Of a stretch of DNA of 28,503 nt, positions 20,576-26,842 are shown piece by piece. The stretch comes from CAJBLF01 sp964494005 (lineage in GTDB: Bacteria; Patescibacteriota; Gracilibacteria; Absconditabacterales; Absconditicoccaceae). The notes beneath the pieces were generated by a model. That model was not told the origin of the DNA, made no database searches, and saw only the letters and a program-made list of their open reading frames with translations. A program made the position numbers and the translations under genes. The stretch covers positions 1 through 28,503 of the forward strand of contig CAZBQE010000006.1 in assembly GCA_964494005.1 (NCBI GenBank), in the 5' to 3' direction. The stretch's first letter is position 1, and each line of letters begins with the position of its first letter.

Positions 20576-21046
20576 ATGAAAAAAATCCTTCTGACTATGT
20601 TCACATGTGGATTACTTATCTTGCCTACTTTGACCTTCGCACAAATCACCAACGACTTTGAAATCATTCCGAAAGCCAGCGGAGATGTTTCTGAAATAGT
20701 CAGTGACGTCTGAGCAGAATGAGGACATGTACGAGATACATACAACCAAGAAGCACAAGAACTTCAAAATGAATGAGACATCTGAAGTCAATTCGCATCA
20801 GGAGTGATGACCTGGGACACTATCCTCGATTATATCGTCTATCTCGTCAGATTTCTTTCTCAAGTAGGAATCGTTATCGGTGTTATTATGATCATCTACG
20901 CAGGATATCTGTATGCCACAAGTATTTTCAGTCCATCCAATATGACCAAAGGAAAATCAGCAATCACCAACGCAATCATCGGAGTCCTTGTGGTAGCATT
21001 CTCTTACGCAATTATGAAATTATTAACAAGTGCATTTTTATCATAA
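20576..21046 (+). CDS. TrbC/VirB2-like pilin family membrane protein, 156 aa
   Basis: VirB2/TrbC proteins are small exported proteins with two hydrophobic segments that assemble type IV secretion or conjugation pili. Seen: a signal peptide (MKKILLTMF..., cleavage after TFA at residue 22); a charged Gly/Glu-rich stretch with five UGA-encoded glycines; TM1 about residues 86-116 (FLSQVGIVIGVIMIIYAGYLYAT); a short Lys-containing loop (SNMTKGKSAI); and TM2 about 129-153 (NAIIGVLVVAFSYAIMKLL). The YAGYLY...-loop-NAIIG order matches VirB2-like proteins common in CPR genomes. No VirB4, VirB6 or VirD4 gene lies in the window. Last gene of the presumed operon. Family call is by architecture, so moderate. 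Confidence 0.65.
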
Positions 21047-21071
21047 ATCCACTGTAAAAAAATCAAAACAA

Positions 21072-21122
21072 AATTTTACCGTTTACCTGCCATAAGATGC
21101 CGGAAAATTATATCTTTTTTTT
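21072..21122 (+). terminator. Possible terminator after the pilin-like gene
   Basis: AATTTTACCG (21072-21081) pairs with CGGAAAATT (21101-21109) apart from one bulged base, and a T-tract follows from about 21115. The stem is AT-rich with a loop of about 19 nt, so it is weak. It lies 26 bases after the operon's last stop codon and before the convergent VanW gene, a sensible place for a terminator. Confidence 0.4.
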
Positions 21123-21203
21123 TCAAATAAGAAATAAAGAGTGAAAAAAAATAGGCATAATTAAAGAAAATATGTAATTAAAATAAAAAAGAGAAAATCA
21201 TAC

Positions 21204-22421
21204 TTAATAATTCTTCACTTGCTTATAACAATTCGTAATCATTTTTTCATTTACCTCCCAAGTGAAACAGCTATATGTCCCTCTCTTAAACGAACGAACA
21301 AAATGAAATGTTCCTACATCCTGCGCCTTCGCAAGCGTAAACACCTGTTCATCACTTCCTATTTCTCCGTTATACGAAAATCATATAATGATAGGATACG
21401 GACGAATATTTTGAAGTTTGAGATCGATAGCAGGAGAAAAAATAGTAGCATCTAAACCAGGCTGAGTAATTTCAACACCGTTGATATCCGCTTCATAGAG
21501 ATTCCTATAATAAATGGAATGAGGCTTGTATTGAACACGAACTAATCCACGGTTAGTCAATGATCACTGAAACAAAGCAGTCGCCACGCCACAAAGTCCA
21601 CCGCCATACATCATTACCGCGCCATTACCAACGGTCACAAGACCATCAACATAATAATATTCAGAAACACCAGGAATATAACGCAAAGAACGTAAAGTAC
21701 TAAACACCTCTCCCGGCATAACCAATCTGATATTACCGATATTGTTAAATGCAGCTTGAATATTATGTCTTCTATAATCTACATCTTCATTGACTCTGGA
21801 TTTCCAAGACACCAACTGATATCAAAGATCTCTCAAATCTGCTTCAGTCTTAAAAAGAAATATCTCTGACAAGGTAGAATATTCTTCTTCGGTAATATCA
21901 ATAGCATGGAAACTAAGATGTTTTTTGAGTTTTTTAATTTGAGTGAAATCATCCAAATACAAAGACAATTTAGACATCAACAACTGATCAAGCGAATCTT
22001 GTTGAGTAATATGTTTTAAAACTTTAAAATCTCAGGATTGTACAATAATAGTTCAATTTTCTTGATATGGCTGCATAACAAAAGAAGGATATTGACGATC
22101 AATCAACGTCTGAATAAGAGTAATTCTCATCTTATGATAAAATTCATAGGAATCCTGACTTTCATCAAGATAACGAACAATCGTCTCGTGCGGAATGACT
22201 ATCACAGAATCCTGCGCCGACGCATGTTGCCCATCAGCAGACCACGAAACAAGGGGAGTGATACGTTGCAAAAGCGAAAGAATATTTTTAAGCGGATTAG
22301 AAAGTTCAATCTTTTCCACTTGAGGTAAATACGCATATTGTGCTTGTGTATAAGAAAAAAATCACGTACAAATACATATAACAACCAATAATATCATCAA
22401 GAACATAAATTTAAACTTCAT
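21204..22421 (-). CDS. VanW family protein, 405 aa (paralogue 1)
   Basis: VanW-domain proteins are accessory or cell-envelope proteins first named from VanB-type vancomycin resistance clusters; their biochemical role is unknown. Seen: N-terminal hydrophobic signal/anchor (residues 3-24); a helical middle; PGEVFSTL near 236-243; MYGGGLCGVATALFQG near 269-284, the VanW core (GGGxC); KPHSIYY; ITQPGLDATIF; and IDLKLQNIRPYPIII, the conserved 'xLxNxxxYPIxI' end. A Cys-containing tail follows (CFTWEVNEKMITNCYKQV). Several in-frame TGA codons are read as Gly. It has its own consensus promoter and a paralogue directly upstream. No G5 or peptidoglycan-binding domain is visible. Good confidence for family; substrate unknown. 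Confidence 0.85.
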
Positions 22422-22642
22422 GACAAATATGAAAGAAAGAAATAAAACCCTATAGATATTATATACAGAATTTTTTATTTGTCAAATAACGAAAAAAATG
22501 AAAAGCTCACGCTCGCCACATCATTTCCAATAATACTATAATCATTCCAGAATCTCGTACAAAAGCTTTTTATTAGATTCAGGCTACAATCCGGGGTGCC
22601 GGAATGAAGTAAACCAAAAAAAACACCGGAATATCTATCTAA
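22422..22642. other. Spacer between the two VanW genes
   Basis: No gene is seen. On the minus strand it holds the promoter of VanW paralogue 1 (22458-22485). The rest is less AT-rich and resembles a degenerate repeat: it includes a small hairpin CCGG-GGTG-CCGG (22592-22603) and a CACGCTCGCCACATC stretch. I found no partner copy in the window. Confidence 0.4.
22458..22485 (-). promoter_or_regulatory. Near-consensus sigma-70 promoter of VanW paralogue 1
   Basis: On the minus strand, TTGACA (complement of 22480-22485) and TATAAT (complement of 22458-22463), both perfect consensus hexamers, are 16 bp apart. The spacer ends in ATTCTGTA, as does the early part of the spacer of the paralogue's promoter at 23762-23789. 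ATG 22421 lies 37 bp downstream of the -10 box. Confidence 0.75.
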
Positions 22643-23719
22643 TTACTTTACCACTCTACTATAACAACTCGTAAACTGTTCTTCATTCGCTTCCCACGTA
22701 TAACAGTTCCCCTTGCTACCAACAAATTTCAAATAACCACGATCCTCCGCTTTACTAAGTACGAATGATTCTTCCAATCCACCATCTATCCCATCGTAAT
22801 TCATCACAAGGACAACTGGATATTCGCGGATATTTTTGATGACAAAATCTTTTTTACCATAAGAAAACGAATAGACCGACGTATCCAATCCAGGAATCCG
22901 ATAATGTTCACCATTGACCGTATGTTCGTATAAATAATTATAACTAATCGTATGTTCGTGTCTTTCCAACACCTCAAACGCTCTATTCGGCAAAATCGTA
23001 GAATGGATGCCTCGTCCTGCGCCACAGATTCCACCTCATTTCACCATATTCAACCCTCAGACATTCGCCATTCCTGAAGCGAGATCGCGTTTATGATCAC
23101 CAGCATTCGGCTCATAATGAATCTCATCCATAAATTTTAATTTCTGACCGGGATTCAACACTCTCACGTTTCCCATATTCCGATAGGAATTAAAAATATT
23201 GGCTTGCCTCCAATTCGGATCTTCATTTATTCTTGTCCTAAACGAAGTAACCACATATCCCAAATCCTTGAGGTCTTTTTCGCTTTTGAAAAAATAAACC
23301 GTCTGGAGCGATTGAATATCTTCCTGGGTCCGAACGATGTCATCAAAAGACGGTTGTGAAAATTTCTGATATCGTATACGGTTGGCATACGCTTGATCGA
23401 TTTTTTGGAGAATCAATTGATCCAAGTCATCGTGGAGATCAATACCGGTAGTCATGTAGTAGTCCGGGTATGTTTCAACGGTATAAGATCCTGTGAGATG
23501 TATAAAGTCATATCCTGGACCGAATGGAAAAGTTGCGAAACGGTCAAATCCTTGATCAAGCAAAGCTTCCAAAGCATCGATCCTCAACGCATGCAACAAT
23601 AAAGTACGATCAGTGTCATCATGATAATCAAAATAACTAATCGCCACCGTAGCAGCAGAAAGTAAAACAAAAATACTGAGCAAAAGAACGATAAATATTT
23701 TTTTTATTGAAAAGCTCAT
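22643..23719 (-). CDS. VanW family protein, 358 aa (paralogue 2)
   Basis: Same architecture as the neighbour at 21204-22421: N-terminal membrane anchor (IKKIFIVLLLSIFVLLSAATV), helical middle, LNPGQKLKF, the VanW core VKGGGICGAGRGIHSTILP with two UGA-encoded glycines, HEHTISYNY, PGLDTSVYSF, KDFVIKNIREYPVVLVM, and a matching C-terminal CYTWEANEEQFTSCYSRVVK. The shared Cys-(F/Y)TWE...C tail shows that the two are paralogues from a tandem duplication. ATG 23719 was preferred to the in-frame GTG 23755, which would leave only about 6 bp to the -10 box. The protein is predicted to sit in the membrane with its VanW domain outside. Confidence 0.85.
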
Positions 23720-23761
23720 AGATATACTAAAAATTAAAAAAACGTGAACACTCACACTATG

Positions 23762-23789
23762 ATAATATAAATACAGAATAAAAAGTCAA
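23762..23789 (-). promoter_or_regulatory. Sigma-70 promoter of VanW paralogue 2
   Basis: Minus strand TTGACT (complement of 23784-23789) and TATTAT (complement of 23762-23767) are 16 bp apart. The spacer contains ATTCTGTAT, as in the promoter of the other VanW gene, so the promoter probably duplicated along with the gene. The placement favours ATG 23719 as start. Confidence 0.65.
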
Positions 23790-23880
23790 TACAAAAGAGT
23801 TATATAAAAAATATGTCAATTGCTTTGAATTTTACCAAGAAATAACTATATATATTATATAAACCAAAAAATAAAAAAGC

Positions 23881-24177
23881 ATGGAAGAATTTATTTTGCC
23901 CATCTGTTGTATGGCGCTGATAAACACCCATGCAACAATAAAATATACAGAAACGATAGAAATCAAACATTGGTTCGGCATGTTTGTACTATCGCTAATA
24001 AGAAAAACCATAAAAAAATGGAAAGAAATCTTAATAGGATTGCTTATGATAGACCTCCTCATACACAATTGGATGTATACATGTATAATAATTGTATATA
24101 TAACAATAGGATGTATTATCGGAAAAATCAAAAAAGATTGGGATTTATTAGACAGCAACCCACTAAACAATCAATAA
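23881..24177 (+). CDS. Small hydrophobic (probable membrane) protein, 98 aa, function unknown
   Basis: ATG 23881 to TAA 24175-24177, with no in-frame TGA. It is hydrophobic, with a likely membrane segment at residues ~48-80 (ILIGLLMIDLLIHNW...TCIIIVYITIGCIIG), perhaps a further one near residues 30-40, and Lys-rich flanks (RKTIKKWK, GKIKKDWD), giving a probable small integral membrane protein. Support for it being real: a clear intrinsic terminator begins directly after the stop codon and it fills an otherwise empty divergent gap. The opposite strand over the same stretch also has a hydrophobic open frame, which weakens the case. No family recognised. Confidence 0.55.
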   Translation: MEEFILPICCMALINTHATIKYTETIEIKHWFGMFVLSLIRKTIKKWKEILIGLLMIDLLIHNWMYTCIIIVYITIGCIIGKIKKDWDLLDSNPLNNQ

Positions 24178-24181
24178 ATCA

Positions 24182-24211
24182 GCCTGACGGATTTCGTTCA
24201 GGCTTTTTTTG
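24182..24211 (+). terminator. Intrinsic terminator
   Basis: GCCTGA-CG (24182-24189) pairs with CG-T-TCAGGC (24194-24202 region) in a GC-rich stem with a small loop, followed by a run of T (24204-24210) and TGTG. It lies directly after the stop codon of the small membrane protein on the + strand. It also faces the 3' end of the minus-strand methyltransferase gene, whose stop is about 20 bp away. Confidence 0.8.
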
Positions 24212-24227
24212 TGTAAAAAAATAAATA

Positions 24228-24767
24228 TTATTTCTTATACAAAAATACACTCGGTTTCCCTTTGGTATCCTTGATAATATTATATGGCTTATGAACTGAA
24301 AAATGGAAGGAATTGGAAACAATGATCGCGTCCTTTTTCATATGCTTGAATATCCGGTCCTCAATCGCAGCCATCTGTTCGGGAAGCAGATACACATAAA
24401 TATAATCATATCCATGAATATCAGCCAAAAGAAAATCTTTTTTTAATAATGTAAGATTGGGATATCAGAATATTTTATTCAAGATTTTTCCATATACATA
24501 GGGGAAATACTGGATTTCATATCCATCGCAATGCACACCAAAATTTTTCCAAAAAAATCTCATCGCCTTCCCATCACCACATCAAAGATCAACTAATGTT
24601 TTTCACGGAATTAATTTCAAATATTTTTTCATAAGATTGATATGTCTATTGAACGAAGGCACATACATCGCATGTGTGTTTCTAAAAAAGAACGTAACAA
24701 ATATCCACAAAACAAAAACAACCACTAGAAAGAGCAAAAGCCAAACAAGTAGTTGTTGTCGTATCAT
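24228..24767 (-). CDS. Membrane-anchored class I SAM-dependent methyltransferase, 179 aa
   Basis: N-terminal transmembrane segment (about residues 5-28, LLVWLLLFLVVVFVLWIFVTF) followed by a compact Rossmann methyltransferase: LVDLGCGDGKAMRFF at 58-72 (motif I, G62 as UGA), GYEI as the acidic strand-2 end, LLKKDFLLAD, and YDYIYVYLLPEQM, the motif IV/V strand typical of this CPR-common group. Three in-frame TGA codons are read as Gly. It is shorter than most methyltransferases, without an obvious C-terminal substrate domain. ATG 24767 was selected; the open frame extends upstream only to non-ATG starts. It lies downstream of yidC on the same strand, past a low-complexity repeat. Substrate unknown. 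Confidence 0.8.
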
Positions 24768-24863
24768 AAAACGCAATGAAAAATTAAAATCTAATAATGT
24801 AATACAGAGCACAAATTTTATTCTAATAATTGTACAATAATCTATAATAAGACAATACTTTCA

Positions 24864-24899
24864 TTGTTAGTTATTAGTTATTAATTATCAGTTAATTTA
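24864..24899. repeat. TTAGTTATTAG-type low-complexity repeat, copy 2
   Basis: This 36-base stretch matches 2029-2064 at 33 of 36 positions. It abuts and overlaps the stop codon of minus-strand yidC, as copy 1 lies just past the stop of the nuclease gene. It is not a strong hairpin by eye, so it is a repeat of unknown role rather than a plain terminator. Confidence 0.6.
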
Positions 24900-25703
24900 T
24901 TTTGGGTTGATAACAATTCCTTGCCCTTTACTTCTCCATTCTCCCCATTTTGCCTTGAGCAATACTCTATATTGTATCGCATATTGTCCTACACTGAAAA
25001 TAGTCGTAGTAACGATATATAATCCTACTCCTGTCTGCATCGTATAAACAAAAGAACCGATCATAAAGACGAGGAAGATATTCATAAATCACATCATTTT
25101 GCCCATATCAGGAACCTTTTGTCCAGGTACACTTGGAGTCGCTGGCTTCGCCAATGTAGTTAATTTCGTTTGCAAAAACGTAAATACTGCAGCGATTATA
25201 GTAAGCACCACATTTTTTGTGGTCAACAAATCCATACCAAGAAAATGCGTTTTGATCACACCTGTAGTCAAAGCATCAGAAGCAATATATTTTACACCGA
25301 TAGTATTGAAAAAACTATACAATCGCTCTTGGGGAATATCTGCAGCTGCCATATGTCTAATAACATAATACAATCAAATAAACACAGGAATCTGGATAAG
25401 CATCATAAAACATCACTTGAATGCTCCCTTTCCATCAGTTTTAAACACTTTCATCGTTTCTTCAGAAAGTTTTTTGGGATCATCTTTATATTTTTCCTGA
25501 ATCTCAGTAAGTTTAGGTTGAAGGGCACCCATGCCTTTTTGCATATCATTACCAGCAGAAAATTGTTTAATAGTAAGCAATCTGATAACAATAGTAAGCA
25601 ATACGATAGCGATACCAAGATTGCTACCAAAAATAGCCAAAAAGACTACCAACAGATTGAAAATCGGACGATACAATATCTCCGTAAACAACATTCACAA
25701 CAT
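24897..25703 (-). CDS. yidC: Membrane protein insertase YidC/Oxa1 family, 268 aa
   Basis: YidC inserts and folds inner-membrane proteins, alone or with SecYEG. Seen: TM1 region with AIVLLTIVIRLLTIKQF, carrying the arginine that lines the hydrophilic groove; the cytoplasmic hairpin QPKLTEIQEKYKDDPKKLSEETMKVFK, a hallmark of the family; KGCFMMLIQIPVFIGLYYVI; and later TM helices ending QYAIQYRVLLKAKW. In-frame TGA encodes Gly in FK-G-CFMM, VFI-G-LYY and KMM-G-FMN. Start ATG 25703 or, three codons later, ATG 25694. A promoter-like TTGTGT-16 bp-GATAAT (25713-25740, minus) is very close to the start, so transcription from frr upstream is also possible. Length fits a Gram-positive-like short YidC without the large periplasmic domain. 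Confidence 0.9.
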
Positions 25704-25746
25704 AATCAAAAAATTATCATATAAAATTTTTTAGACACAAATATCA

Positions 25747-25799
25747 AGACATAAGATATAAGAAAAAATCTTGCTACTTGATACTTACTACTTATGTCT
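25747..25799. repeat. Inverted repeat between frr and yidC
   Basis: AGACATAAG (25747-25755) and CTTATGTCT (25791-25799) are a perfect 9-bp inverted repeat around 35 bases, which themselves contain AAGTATCAAGTAGCAAG-like simple words on the minus strand. It starts three bases past the frr stop codon. No T-tract follows, so it may be a processing or stability element rather than a terminator. Confidence 0.45.
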
Positions 25800-25801
25800 C
25801 A

Positions 25802-26350
25802 TTATATAGTCATCACTTCTTCAGACTTATTTTTCACGAGTTCATCTATCTTGTCATTCATAGATTTCACCAACACATCAATATCTTTTTCGTTTCTTTT
25901 ACTTTCATCTTCACCGATTTCTTTGGCATCAAAAATAACTTTGTTATCTTTCATAGCATCTTGTCTCGCTACTCTGATACGTCCTTTCATTTCTTCTCCC
26001 ATAGATTTAACTTGTTTAGAAATTTCTGTCCTTCTTTCTTGCGTCAATGGAGGAATCTTAACTATAACATAACTTCATTCGTTCTGAGGAGTAAGTCCGA
26101 TATTAGCATCATAAACCGCTTTTTCTACATGTTTCACTTCGTTTTTGTCTCGTGGTTCAATCTTGATCGTCTGTGCATCCATCAAAGTCACATGAGCAAT
26201 TTGAGGTATTTTCATAGGTCAATACGATGCTTCAACTGTAACATTTTCTACCAATCCAGCAGAAGCTCTTCCTACTTGCAATGATTTCAATTCGCTTTCG
26301 AAATATTGAATCACTTTGTCCATCAATTGACGATACGGTGTTATATCCAT
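25802..26350 (-). CDS. frr: Ribosome recycling factor, 182 aa
   Basis: RRF splits the post-termination ribosome together with EF-G. Full length (182 residues; family about 185). Seen: KSLQVGRASAGLVENVTVEASYG-PMKIPQIA, the tRNA-mimic hinge region; NIGLTPQNEG-SYVIVKIPPLTQERR, the most conserved block; KSMGEEMKGRIRVARQDA; and the helical C-terminus. Two in-frame TGA codons (in SY-G-PMKI and NE-G-SYV) fall on family glycines. ATG 26350 gives the canonical N-terminus. A promoter with 16-bp spacing is upstream. frr and yidC follow each other on the same strand. Secure. Confidence 0.96.
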
Positions 26351-26417
26351 AACTAAAATGATTAAATGGTAAAACGATTAGCTTTATGCTTTCTGCTTTA
26401 AACTTCGAGCTGGAAAT

Positions 26418-26445
26418 ATAATAACAAATCACTTCGAATTTGCAA
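26418..26445 (-). promoter_or_regulatory. Sigma-70-type promoter of frr
   Basis: Minus strand TTGCAA (26440-26445) and TATTAT (complement of 26418-26423) are 16 bp apart, the same spacing as the other minus-strand promoters here. The leader to ATG 26350 is about 60 bases and contains repeated TTTA/GCTTTA-like words. Confidence 0.5.
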
Positions 26446-26514
26446 CAATAAAGAAACTAAAATCTCCATTGTAATTTCTCAGGATTTCCTTAGTATATAC
26501 CTGTTATTTCAAAT

Positions 26515-26662
26515 TATAGCGTAATGAACGAAAGCGTTCTCACTCTTACTTTGTCCTCCGGCGTGCAATCAGGACTATCAAAGAGTGCACCCGATTATCA
26601 TTAAAGACTATGAATACACCCACAAATGGACACGTAAGGAATAACGAGAGCACTTTTTTTAT
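26515..26662 (+). ncRNA. Candidate structured RNA (hairpin plus H-type pseudoknot plus T-tract)
   Basis: A less AT-rich island inside a 490-bp gap without a gene. Seen in order: hairpin GAACG-AAAG-CGTTC (26526-26539); interleaved complementary pairs GTCCT 26553-26557 with AGGAC 26571-26575, and GTGCA 26563-26567 with TGCAC 26586-26590, which together form an H-type pseudoknot; then AGTGC (26584-26588) able to pair with GCACT (26650-26654) immediately before a run of seven or more T. It matches no family I recognise (not tmRNA, SRP, RNase P or a riboswitch I know). It could be a small RNA or a leader of the DEAD-box gene. Short pairings can arise by chance. Confidence 0.35.
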
Positions 26663-26689
26663 TATAAAAAACAATAAACAGTAATTTGT

Positions 26690-26826
26690 CCTATCGGACG
26701 TAATTGGTAATTTATCCTAACGGATGTAATTTGGGCTTCGCCCGTAATTAATTACGCAAAGTAAATTACGCGTAGCAAATTACATCGAAAATAAATTACG
26801 CGAGCATAGCGAGCAAATTACATTTT
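26690..26826. repeat. Modular GTAATT / AATTAC palindromic repeat element, copy B
   Basis: Same plan as 5280-5400. Left side: GTCC-TATC-GGAC then GTAATT; ATCC-TAAC-GGAT then GTAATT; GGGC-TTC-GCCC then GTAATT. Middle: GTAATTAATTAC. Right side: AATTAC words spaced by GCAAAGTA, GCGTAGCA, ATCGAAAATA and GCGAGCATAGCGAGCA. The mini-hairpins differ in sequence from those of copy A but keep their self-complementarity. It sits directly upstream of the helicase start. Confidence 0.6.
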
Positions 26827-26842
26827 ATCATTTAGTTTATAC

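Noticed and set aside
20576..21046. A complete type IV secretion or conjugation locus
   Set aside because: Only a VirB2-like pilin candidate is present; no VirB4, VirB6, VirD4 or relaxase in the window.
23832..24170. Minus-strand hydrophobic 112-residue frame opposite the small membrane protein
   Set aside because: It lacks a matching terminator and an ATG start, while the + strand frame has ATG and a strong terminator directly after its stop. Not fully excluded.
26515..26662. tmRNA, SRP RNA, RNase P RNA or a known riboswitch
   Set aside because: None of the hallmark sequences (tmRNA acceptor arm and tag frame, SRP GGAAGGAAGCAGCC-like loop, RNase P GAAAGTCC) is present.
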